This document shows, in pieces, positions 41,342-48,928 of a stretch of 64,000 nucleotides of DNA. Each line of letters opens with the position of its first letter. Within the stretch, counting starts at the first letter, position 1. The notes beneath the pieces are model-generated. The model ran no database searches, had not been told where the DNA came from, and worked only from the letters and a program-made list of their open reading frames with translations. The stretch is taken from contig JBNMNW010000002.1 in the NCBI GenBank assembly GCA_051278165.1, positions 1 to 64,000 on the forward strand, given 5' to 3'. The position numbers were made by a program, and so were the translations under genes. The DNA is from GCA-2684655 sp051278165 (GTDB lineage Bacteria; Planctomycetota; UBA1135; UBA2386).

Positions 41342-42811
41342 CTATCGGTTGGCGCGGCGCCAGCCCACAAAGGCAATTGCCAACGCGAGTACCCACGAGC
41401 CGACGCGGTCGAGGAAGCCGCCGGGAAGTTCGGGTAGCAGCTGCATCTTGTTGATGTAGAAGGCTAGCACGGCGCTGCCGCCGCCGACGACCATCGAAGC
41501 GAAGCCCCAGTTCGGTGCCACCGGTCCTAGGCAGAGTCGCACGATCAGCAGCGGGCCAAACGCGGAGCCGAGAGCTGCCCACGCGAACATGACGTTGCCG
41601 AAGACATCCTTGGGCAGCAGCAGCGCGGCGATCAGGGCGCCGATGCCAATGATCAGCACGGTGCCGCGCGCGATCAGTAGCATCTTGTTGGGAAAGCGTC
41701 TGGCCAAGCCTAGGTCGTGGGTCACGCTGCTGGCGCAGACCAGCAGCTGGCTGTCTACCGTCGACATGATCGCGGCCAGCACACTGGCGACGACGATGCC
41801 GTCGACGACGACTGGTAGCAGGTTCTTGCTCGCTTCGTAGATCGCGTCCTCGGGGTGGCCAACGTCCATGTTGGCACGAACGGCCCAGCCGACAATCAAC
41901 ATGCCACTGTAGAGCAATACCGCCCAGCTCAGGCCAACGGTGCGCGCCACGGTCATCGAAGCGGTGGGGGACATGCCCATGAACTTGTTCACGGCATGCG
42001 GCTGGCCAGGGTAGCCGAGCCCGATGCCGACCAGCCCGAAGGCGAACGCCGCTGCTGCCGCGCCTTCATACTTGCCGCCCAAGCTGTGCCAATTCGCCAC
42101 ATCAACTGCCGCAATCTGGTCGACGAACTCGCTGATGCCGCCGGCGTTCACGATCGCCGCGATCGGCACGAGCACGGCAACAACGACCATTAGCAAGCCC
42201 TGCACGGTGTCGGTGACGCTCGCTGCCAAGTAGCCGCCCATCAGCGTGTAGGTCACGGTCACCAGTGCGCCGATGGCGATGCCCATGCTCGCGTCTTCAC
42301 CGAACTGCACCGGGAACGCGTGCGAGAACGCGGCGCCCGCGGCTTGCATCTGAGCGGCTACATAGGTCAGCAGCGACGCGAGCGTCAGCAATGCGGCGAA
42401 CACGGCAATGCGATGGCGGCCGGGTGCGCCGGCTGGACCCGCCAGGTAGTCGGTCAGGGTGATTGCGTCGCCGGTCTGGGCGCGCATACGCGGTGCGATC
42501 ACAAACCAGTTGAGCACGAATCCGCCGATGCAGCCGGGGATCAGCCACAGCGCGGTCATGCCGAAGGTGTAGGCGAAGCCGCCGACGCCAACGATGCTCC
42601 ACGCCGACGAAGAACTGGCGTTGGCAGCCAGCGCCGTGACCCACGGGCCTAGGGACCGGCCGCCGAGGTAGAAGCCATCGGAGTCATGGGTCTTCTGGCG
42701 TGCGCGTAGGCCGACGAGCAACAATCCGATCAGGAACGCAATCAACGCGATCAAGATCGCGGTTTCGCGGCTGACTACCGTTTCGTCGAGGATCGCCGTT
42801 TCACCTAACAT
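41342..42811 (-). CDS. Sodium:solute symporter (SSS, PutP-like)
   Basis: An Na+-coupled symporter of the SSS family, 489 residues, about 13 predicted membrane helices. Family features: YLGGRSLGPWVTALAANASSSSAWSIVGVGG near residues 50-80, GFVLNWFVIAPRMR, the GYLAASVTDTVQGLLM segment and AAIMSTVDSQLLVCAS near residue 330, with the latter resembling the PutP signature. PutP imports proline; the specificity here cannot be assigned. The ATG at 42811 is the start. It is divergent from pgi with 36 bp between starts and is followed 20 bp later by the aminotransferase. Confidence 0.88.
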   Translation of the reverse strand: MLGETAILDETVVSRETAILIALIAFLIGLLLVGLRARQKTHDSDGFYLGGRSLGPWVTALAANASSSSAWSIVGVGGFAYTFGMTALWLIPGCIGGFVLNWFVIAPRMRAQTGDAITLTDYLAGPAGAPGRHRIAVFAALLTLASLLTYVAAQMQAAGAAFSHAFPVQFGEDASMGIAIGALVTVTYTLMGGYLAASVTDTVQGLLMVVVAVLVPIAAIVNAGGISEFVDQIAAVDVANWHSLGGKYEGAAAAAFAFGLVGIGLGYPGQPHAVNKFMGMSPTASMTVARTVGLSWAVLLYSGMLIVGWAVRANMDVGHPEDAIYEASKNLLPVVVDGIVVASVLAAIMSTVDSQLLVCASSVTHDLGLARRFPNKMLLIARGTVLIIGIGALIAALLLPKDVFGNVMFAWAALGSAFGPLLIVRLCLGPVAPNWGFASMVVGGGSAVLAFYINKMQLLPELPGGFLDRVGSWVLALAIAFVGWRRANR

Positions 42812-42847
42812 GTGCGCAGACTACCATCCGATTGAGTCACAGCCGCA

Positions 42848-44464
42848 ATGGATACCGCCAACCGCTTCGCCCGTTATCTCCGTTTTCGAAGTGTGCTCGA
42901 CGACCCGTTCGTCGAACTCGACTTGAGCCATTCTGCGCTCGAGGAGAGTGACGTCAGCGCGCTTACTCCCGCCTTGACGATGGCCCTGCAGGCGATGCAG
43001 GAAGTCGAAGCTGGCAGTATTGCCAATGCCGACGAAGGTCGACAGGTTGGCCACTTCTGGTTGCGAGCGCCCGGGCTGGCACCGTCCGAAGAACTCGAGC
43101 AGGCGATTCGCGGCAGTATCGATGACTTGGCCGCGTTCGTTGAGGCAGTGCATTGCGGTCGTATCGCACCTCCCGAAGGTGGCGCGTTCGGCAAGGTCGT
43201 GCTGTGCGGCATCGGTGGCTCGGCGCTCGGCCCGATGCTGCTTAACGATATCTTCGGGAGTCCGGTTGCTGGAGATGCGGCTGTTGGAGGTTCGGCTGTT
43301 GGGAACTCGGGCCAGCCGATGCAGCTGTTCGTGCTCGACAACACGGATCCGGAAGGCATCGATCGCATGCTTGCCCGTGTCGGTAGCTTGCAGGATGCGT
43401 TGGTGATCGTTATCAGCAAGAGCGGTGGCACAGCCGAGACGCGCAATGGCATGCTCGAAGTTCGGCGCGCGGTGGAGCAGCAAGGGCTCGCGTTCGCTGC
43501 GCGTGCCATCGCGGTGACGATGGATGGCAGCAAGCTGCACCAGTTGGCGACCGGCGAAGAGTGGCTGAAGACCTTTCCGATGTGGGATTGGGTTGGCGGT
43601 CGCACGTCGATCACATCCGCCGTCGGCCTGTTGCCGGGCGCGTTGATCGGCATGGATATTCGCGCGTTCTTGGCTGGCGCTGCGGCCATGGACGACGCGA
43701 CCCGCAACCCGGACGTTTGGCAGAATCCTGCCGCGATGCTCGCCGCGTTTTGGCATCACGAAGGTCAGGGTAAGGGTGAGCGCGCAATGGTCGTGTTGCC
43801 TTACAAGGATCGCATGCTGCTGTTGTCCCGCTACATGCAGCAGCTGGTCATGGAGTCGTTGGGTAAAGAGCACGACCGCCAGGGCAACGTCGTCAACCAA
43901 GGCCTTGCCGTCTACGGCAACAAAGGTTCGACCGATCAACACGCCTACGTGCAGCAACTGCGCGACGGCCGCCACGACTTCTTCGCAACGTTCGTGCGAG
44001 TGCTGCAGGATCGCGACGGCGACGAATACTTTGAAGTGGCTGATGGTGTGACCGCAGGTGACTTCCTCGATGGCTTCTGGCAAGGCACGCGCACGGCGCT
44101 GTATGAGAAGGGACGGCGTTCCGCAACCATCGCTGTCGATCGCGTCGACGAACGTGTGCTCGGTGCGTTGGTCGGGTTGTTCGAACGAACGGTCTCCATC
44201 TACGCCGAGTTGATCGACACCAACGCCTATAATCAGCCTGGCGTCGAAGCCGGCAAGAAGGCGGCTGGCGTGGTGCTTGATCTACAGGGCAAGTTGCTCG
44301 CTGCGATCACCACCGATGCACAGAGCGTCATCGCGCTCGCCGCGAAGGTCTCGGCCGACCCTGCCGATTGCTGGCCCATCCTGCAGCATCTCGCGGCCAA
44401 CCGTTCGCACGTGCACGTGGTCCGCGGCCACGAGCCGGCAGACGCGACGTTTTTACGGCGATGA
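42848..44464 (+). CDS. pgi: Glucose-6-phosphate isomerase
   Basis: Interconverts glucose-6-phosphate and fructose-6-phosphate in the cytosol. The 538-residue protein has the two SIS subdomains: GIGGSALGPMLL near residue 120, SKSGGTAETRNGM near residue 195, and VNQGLAVYGNKGSTDQHAYVQQL near residue 360, where the His/Glu catalytic segment lies. A 15-bp repeat at 43264-43309 lies in a loop of the first SIS domain (~residues 140-155). Length is longer than small archaeal types and similar to other bacterial ~530-residue forms. The stop overlaps the next gene's ATG (ATGA). Confidence 0.92.
   Translation: MDTANRFARYLRFRSVLDDPFVELDLSHSALEESDVSALTPALTMALQAMQEVEAGSIANADEGRQVGHFWLRAPGLAPSEELEQAIRGSIDDLAAFVEAVHCGRIAPPEGGAFGKVVLCGIGGSALGPMLLNDIFGSPVAGDAAVGGSAVGNSGQPMQLFVLDNTDPEGIDRMLARVGSLQDALVIVISKSGGTAETRNGMLEVRRAVEQQGLAFAARAIAVTMDGSKLHQLATGEEWLKTFPMWDWVGGRTSITSAVGLLPGALIGMDIRAFLAGAAAMDDATRNPDVWQNPAAMLAAFWHHEGQGKGERAMVVLPYKDRMLLLSRYMQQLVMESLGKEHDRQGNVVNQGLAVYGNKGSTDQHAYVQQLRDGRHDFFATFVRVLQDRDGDEYFEVADGVTAGDFLDGFWQGTRTALYEKGRRSATIAVDRVDERVLGALVGLFERTVSIYAELIDTNAYNQPGVEAGKKAAGVVLDLQGKLLAAITTDAQSVIALAAKVSADPADCWPILQHLAANRSHVHVVRGHEPADATFLRR
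43264..43309. repeat. 15-bp tandem repeat inside pgi (3 units)
   Basis: Three imperfect 15-bp units encode Val-Ala-Gly-Asp-Ala, Ala-Val-Gly-Gly-Ser and Ala-Val-Gly-Asn-Ser in an apparent loop of the isomerase. Confidence 0.7.
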
Positions 44465-44829
44465 AGGCTCGCCAGTTCGGGCTGGTGATGGCGCTGTTGT
44501 CGATCAGCTGTGCCGGCACCGGGAGCCAGTCGTCAACGGTGCTCGATGCGCGTGATCCCCACGAGCAGCCCGCAGTCCAGGAACAGCTGTTCCCGGTGGC
44601 GATCGTGTTCGAGCCGGCACTGTCGAAGGCCGGCAGGTTGTCGGTGCGTCACGAATCGGGCTGGGCCGTCGAACTTCAGGCCCGGCCATCCGGCGTTGAC
44701 TTTGCCATGCCCGAAGGCCCGGCAAGTTTGCTGTTGGTCGTGGGCGAGCATCGGTTCGAACGCACACTGAAGGTAGCGTCCCGTAGTGACGGCCATGCTT
44801 CGAGTTGCGTGTGGCGCCTGCCGCACTAG
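44461..44829 (+). CDS. Small lipoprotein, unknown function
   Basis: A 122-residue lipoprotein. The signal FGLVMALLSISCAGTGS has the lipobox SISC (Cys 17). The mature part is a beta-rich segment (VAIVFEPALSKAGRLSVRHESGWAVEL) without recognised family. The ATG overlaps the pgi stop by 4 bases, so the two are probably translationally coupled. The next gene (guaB) starts 187 bp later. Confidence 0.65.
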   Translation: MKARQFGLVMALLSISCAGTGSQSSTVLDARDPHEQPAVQEQLFPVAIVFEPALSKAGRLSVRHESGWAVELQARPSGVDFAMPEGPASLLLVVGEHRFERTLKVASRSDGHASSCVWRLPH

Positions 44830-45016
44830 CGCAGCTCTCTGCGGGCTTCTTCGGGCGTGCCTGTCACGCAGCTGTGCGACCACGGGTGGTAATGGCAAGC
44901 GTCGCGACGCCCAACAAGTAGTGCTTTCCCGAGCGAACTACGGAACTCTACGTGGCGTTCGCGGCGCCGACTCGCTACTGTCTTCACGCTTTCCCTACCA
45001 ACCAGGAGAAAGCGAT

Positions 45017-46474
45017 TTGGCAGAGTTTCTCGGCGAAGGCCTCACCTACGACGACGTCCTGTTGGTGCCGCAAATGGCATCGGCGCTGCCGCGTGACGTT
45101 GTCACGACGACCCGGTTTTGCCGCGGCGTGACGGTCCAGGCGCCGATTGCCTCCGCCGCCATGGACACGGTCACCGAATACCGCATGGCGGTCGGGCTGG
45201 CCCAGCAAGGTGGCATCGGCATCGTGCACAAAAACCTGTCGATCGAGGGCCAGTGCCACGAGGTCGACAAGGTCAAGCGCTCGGCCAATGGCATCATCCA
45301 AGATCCGGTGGCTCTGTCGCCAGACGACACGGTGGGGCAGGCCAAAGACCTGATGCGTTCGCATAAGATCAGCGGCTTACCAGTCGTTGATGACAAGCGC
45401 GTTGTCGTGGGCATCCTGACGAATCGCGACCTGCGCTTCGTCGATGATCGTGACACCTTGGTCGGAGCCGTGATGACCAAGCAAAACCTGGTCAAGGCAC
45501 AGCCCGGCACGACGCTAGATCAAGCGCGCCAGATCCTGCGCACCAACAAGGTCGAGAAGCTGATCCTGGTCAAGGAAGACGGCACCTTGGCTGGCTTGAT
45601 CACGATGCGCGATATTCGCGGCACCGAGGAATATCCGATGGCAGCGCGCGATGAGCGCGGACGACTATTGGTTGGTGCGGCGGTCGGCGTGCACGACCTC
45701 GAGCGAGTCGCCAAGTTGGTCGAAGCTGGTGTCGACGTCGTTGTCGTTGATACCGCCCACGGCCACAGCAAGAACGTCATCGACACCGTCATGGCGATCA
45801 AAAAGCTGCTGTCGATTCCAGTCGTTGCAGGCAACGTCGGCAGCTACGACGGCGCCATGGCGTTGGTCGACGCGGGCGTTGACGGCGTTAAGGTCGGTAT
45901 TGGTCCCGGCTCGATCTGCACGACGCGCGTGGTTACCGGATGTGGCGTGCCACAGTTGACGGCCGTGCTCGACGCTGTTCGTGCGTGTGCGTCGGCCGAC
46001 GTGCCGGTGATCGCCGACGGTGGCATCCGCCAGTCGGGCGACATCGTTAAGGCACTTGCCGCAGGTGCTTCGACCGTCATGCTCGGCTCGCTACTCGCAG
46101 GACTCGATGAGTCTCCCGGCGAAACGATTCTCTATCGCGGCCGTTCCTTCAAGACCGTGCGCGGCATGGGCTCACTCGGAGCGATGGAGAAGGGCTCGGC
46201 CGATCGTTACGCGCAAGGCGACGTGCAGGACAAGATGAAGTTCGTGCCCGAAGGCGTCGAGGGCATGGTGCCCTACAAGGGCCCGGTCGCGAACTACGTA
46301 TACCAGCTCGTCGGCGGGATTCGCTCCGGCATGGGCTACTGCGGTTCGCGCACGCTGAAGGAGCTTACCGACAAGGCCAAGTTCTTGCGGGTCAGCCCGG
46401 CGACGTTGCGCGAGTCGCACCCACACGACATTCAAATCACCAAAGAAGCGCCTAACTACTCAGGCGAAGCATGA
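45017..46474 (+). CDS. guaB: IMP dehydrogenase
   Basis: Oxidises IMP to XMP, the committed step to GMP. AGGAG sits eight bases before a TTG at 45017, which begins LAEFLGEGLTYDDVLLVPQ, the normal N-terminus; the frame is open upstream to 44786 but without protein character. The TIM barrel is split by two CBS domains (~residues 95-210; IISGLPVVDDKRVVVGILTNRD-like). The catalytic Cys is C301 in GPGSICTTRVVTG, and the flap carries ARG-like residues in the C-terminal third. Length 485 residues is standard. It overlaps guaA by 4 bases. Confidence 0.95.
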   Translation: MAEFLGEGLTYDDVLLVPQMASALPRDVVTTTRFCRGVTVQAPIASAAMDTVTEYRMAVGLAQQGGIGIVHKNLSIEGQCHEVDKVKRSANGIIQDPVALSPDDTVGQAKDLMRSHKISGLPVVDDKRVVVGILTNRDLRFVDDRDTLVGAVMTKQNLVKAQPGTTLDQARQILRTNKVEKLILVKEDGTLAGLITMRDIRGTEEYPMAARDERGRLLVGAAVGVHDLERVAKLVEAGVDVVVVDTAHGHSKNVIDTVMAIKKLLSIPVVAGNVGSYDGAMALVDAGVDGVKVGIGPGSICTTRVVTGCGVPQLTAVLDAVRACASADVPVIADGGIRQSGDIVKALAAGASTVMLGSLLAGLDESPGETILYRGRSFKTVRGMGSLGAMEKGSADRYAQGDVQDKMKFVPEGVEGMVPYKGPVANYVYQLVGGIRSGMGYCGSRTLKELTDKAKFLRVSPATLRESHPHDIQITKEAPNYSGEA

Positions 46475-48117
46475 GCCAGCAAGCAGACGAAGGCAGCAGT
46501 GTGGTTGAGAGCAGTGTGGTTGAGGGCAGTGCGGTTGAGAGCCGTGCGGTTGAAAGCAGCGTGGTCGATGAGGTGTTGGGCGGCGTCCTGATCATCGACT
46601 TCGGCGCGCAATACTGTCAGTTGATTGCCCGCCGCATTCGAGAACTCGGGGTCTACTCGCGCATCACCGTGCCCGATCGCGCGATGTTCACGCTCAAGCA
46701 TATGCGGCCGAAGGCGATCATCCTCAGCGGTGGTCCGTGCTCGGTGTATGCGCACGATGCGCCAGCTCTCGATCCTGCGATCCTTGAGCAAGGTGTGCCC
46801 GTGCTCGGCATCTGCTATGGCTTGCAGTGGTTGGCGCAACACACCGGCGGCACTGTCTTGCCAGCCAAGAGTGGTTCCGAATACGGCCGCACTGAGTTGC
46901 AGCCGATCGACACCGCGGACCTGCTCGCCGGCGTTCGCCAAGATGGCATCGTCTGGATGTCGCACGGTGACAAGGTGCAGGAGCTGGGGCCGGGCTTCGA
47001 AGTCATGGCCAAGAGCGAGCCGTGCCCGTTTGCAGTCGTTGGCGATCGCAAGCGCAAGATGTTTGGCCTGCAGTTCCATCCGGAAGTGAACCACACGGTC
47101 GACGGCCAACGCATCCTCGAGAACTTCGTGCTCGGCATCGCTGGTTGTGACAACGATTGGAACCCTGGCAACCTGGCCGAGCGCAAGATTCAGGCGGTCA
47201 AGGACCTGGTCGGCGAGACTGGCGAAGTGGTGCTTGGTTTGTCCGGTGGCGTCGATAGTTCGGTTGCCGCGGTGCTAGTGCACCGTGCCATCGGCACGCG
47301 TCTGCACTGCGTGTTCGTCGACAATGGGCTGCTTCGTCAAGGCGAGCGTGAAGGCGTTGAGGAGCTGTTCCGCGACGACTACCACATGGATCTGAAGGTT
47401 GTGGATGCCGCCGACCGGTTCTTGTCCGAGTTGCAGGGGATTACCGATCCCGAGCAGAAGCGCAAGATCATCGGCCGCATCTTCGTCGAGATCTTCGAAG
47501 AGGAATCCAAGGGCTACAAGAACGCTAACTTCCTTGGCCAAGGCACCCTCTATCCGGATGTCATCGAGTCGGTCGCCGCTCACGGTGGCGCCACGTCGAC
47601 GATCAAGAGCCATCACAACGTTGGCGGTTTGCCCGCGCACATGAAGATGAAGTTGGTCGAGCCGCTGCGGGACCTCTTCAAGGACGAGGTGCGTGCGTTG
47701 GGTCGTGAGCTTGGCCTGCCATCCTCGCTGGTCGATCGCCAACCGTTCCCTGGGCCTGGTCTGGCGGTGCGTTGTCTTGGCGAAGTCACGCGCGAGAAGC
47801 TCGAACCGCTTCGGCAAGCGGATGCCGTGGTGCGTGAAGAGATCGAATCACGCGACCTCCACAAGGATCTGTGGCAATACTTTGCGGTTTATGTGCCGCA
47901 AAAAACCGTAGGTGTGAAGGGCGATGCGCGCGTTTATCAGGACGTGTGCGTAGTTCGCTTGGTTTCGAGCCAGGACGCCATGACGGCGGATTGGGAGACC
48001 CTGCCAACGGATGTGATGCGCCGCGTGTCGAGTCGTATCCTCAATGAAGTGGACGGGTTCGCGCGGGTGTGCCTCGATATCAGTTCGAAGCCGCCCGGCA
48101 CGATTGAGTGGGAATAG
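46471..48117 (+). CDS. guaA: GMP synthase (glutamine-hydrolysing)
   Basis: Converts XMP to GMP using glutamine. The class I amidotransferase domain has the Cys in VLGICYGLQWL (C115), with the His/Glu pair in FHPEVNHT; the ATP-PPase domain has GLSGGVDSSV near residue 258, and the dimerisation domain fills the C-terminal end. A ~30-residue N-terminal extension precedes the usual start (VLIIDFGAQYCQLIARR). It is made mostly of Val-Glu-Ser repeats from a 15-bp DNA repeat. Total length 548 residues. Overlap with guaB (ATGA) fixes the start, so the repeat tail is translated. Confidence 0.95.
   Translation: MSQQADEGSSVVESSVVEGSAVESRAVESSVVDEVLGGVLIIDFGAQYCQLIARRIRELGVYSRITVPDRAMFTLKHMRPKAIILSGGPCSVYAHDAPALDPAILEQGVPVLGICYGLQWLAQHTGGTVLPAKSGSEYGRTELQPIDTADLLAGVRQDGIVWMSHGDKVQELGPGFEVMAKSEPCPFAVVGDRKRKMFGLQFHPEVNHTVDGQRILENFVLGIAGCDNDWNPGNLAERKIQAVKDLVGETGEVVLGLSGGVDSSVAAVLVHRAIGTRLHCVFVDNGLLRQGEREGVEELFRDDYHMDLKVVDAADRFLSELQGITDPEQKRKIIGRIFVEIFEEESKGYKNANFLGQGTLYPDVIESVAAHGGATSTIKSHHNVGGLPAHMKMKLVEPLRDLFKDEVRALGRELGLPSSLVDRQPFPGPGLAVRCLGEVTREKLEPLRQADAVVREEIESRDLHKDLWQYFAVYVPQKTVGVKGDARVYQDVCVVRLVSSQDAMTADWETLPTDVMRRVSSRILNEVDGFARVCLDISSKPPGTIEWE
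46495..46569 (+). repeat. 15-bp tandem repeat at the start of guaA (5 units)
   Basis: Five head-to-tail 15-bp units of the type AGCAGTGTGGTTGAG begin at 46495; the first two are identical and later ones drift. They encode the N-terminal Ser-Ser-Val-Val-Glu/Ala-Val-Glu-Ser blocks, 8 codons after the start. Confidence 0.92.
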
Positions 48118-48144
48118 CGCGTTGCGCTCCGGGGACGCCTGCGG

Positions 48145-48175
48145 GTTGTCCCCAAGGGTTTGTCCCACGGGCCTC
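48145..48175. repeat. Short duplication with small hairpin after guaA
   Basis: GGGTTGTCCCCAA and GGGTTTGTCCCAC are adjacent and match closely. A GGGGAC/GTCCCC stem of 6 bp starts in the region (~48133-48155). Possible guaA 3' end. Confidence 0.4.
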
Positions 48176-48286
48176 TTGTCAGTAGGGGCAAGACCCATCG
48201 ACTTCGATTGATCCCCCTGCCGAATTGGTTGGTTACCAGGGCGCAGTGGCTCTGGCTTAAGCCATGCGACCAATCAGGAGGATTCG

Positions 48287-48925
48287 ATGACTGCAACCGA
48301 CGCACCGGACGCCGCGTCCGTCGGCAACACGGCCACGGGGCAAAGCCCCGCGGATGCCGTTAGCCAGGCCACAAGTAAGGCCTCAAAGGAGCCGGAAACG
48401 GCGACGCCAGCCAAAGTGGAAGTGCCGCCATCTCTGCGCGGCAACAAAGACCAAGACAGCCAGGGCACACAGGTTGTGAGCTTCCGTCTTGGCGAAGAGG
48501 AGTACGGAGTCAACATCATGACTGTGCAGGAGATCATTCTGATCGGCTGCATTACACAGGTGCCAGAGGTTCCCGAGCATGTGCTCGGTGTGATCAACCT
48601 GCGTGGCAATGTGATCCCGATCCTGAATCTCCGCTGCCGCTTTGGCATGCCGGATCAAGAGCCGGAGGACGCAACACGCATTGTCGTGATGAACCTCAAC
48701 GGCCGCACGGTGGGAGTCGTCGTCGACGCGGTCAGCGAAGTGCTGCGCCTGACGGACGATGACGTTTCGCCGACGCCGCAGTCCCTTACCGGTGCAGGTA
48801 AGGACTACATCATTGGCCTCGCCCAAAGCGGCGAGCGCCTACTAATTCTGTTGGACATGGCTCGCTTGCTGGGTGGCAACGAGCTCGGGGTAATCACCAA
48901 TCAAGTTTCGAAGGGAGAGTCGTAA
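48287..48925 (+). CDS. cheW: Chemotaxis adaptor protein CheW
   Basis: Couples receptors to CheA in a cytosolic signalling array. A ~50-residue Ser/Ala/Thr-rich N-terminal tail precedes the CheW SH3-like domain (QVVSFRLGEEEYGVNIMTVQEI, then EHVLGVINLRGNVIPILNLRCRFGM, and TVGVVVDAVSEVLRL). AGGAGG (48276-48281) lies five bases before the ATG. Length 212 residues is longer than the average because of the tail. It leads the cheW-mcp-cheA-cheD-cheB block; the mcp follows 3 bp later. Confidence 0.92.
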   Translation: MTATDAPDAASVGNTATGQSPADAVSQATSKASKEPETATPAKVEVPPSLRGNKDQDSQGTQVVSFRLGEEEYGVNIMTVQEIILIGCITQVPEVPEHVLGVINLRGNVIPILNLRCRFGMPDQEPEDATRIVVMNLNGRTVGVVVDAVSEVLRLTDDDVSPTPQSLTGAGKDYIIGLAQSGERLLILLDMARLLGGNELGVITNQVSKGES

Positions 48926-48928
48926 GAG

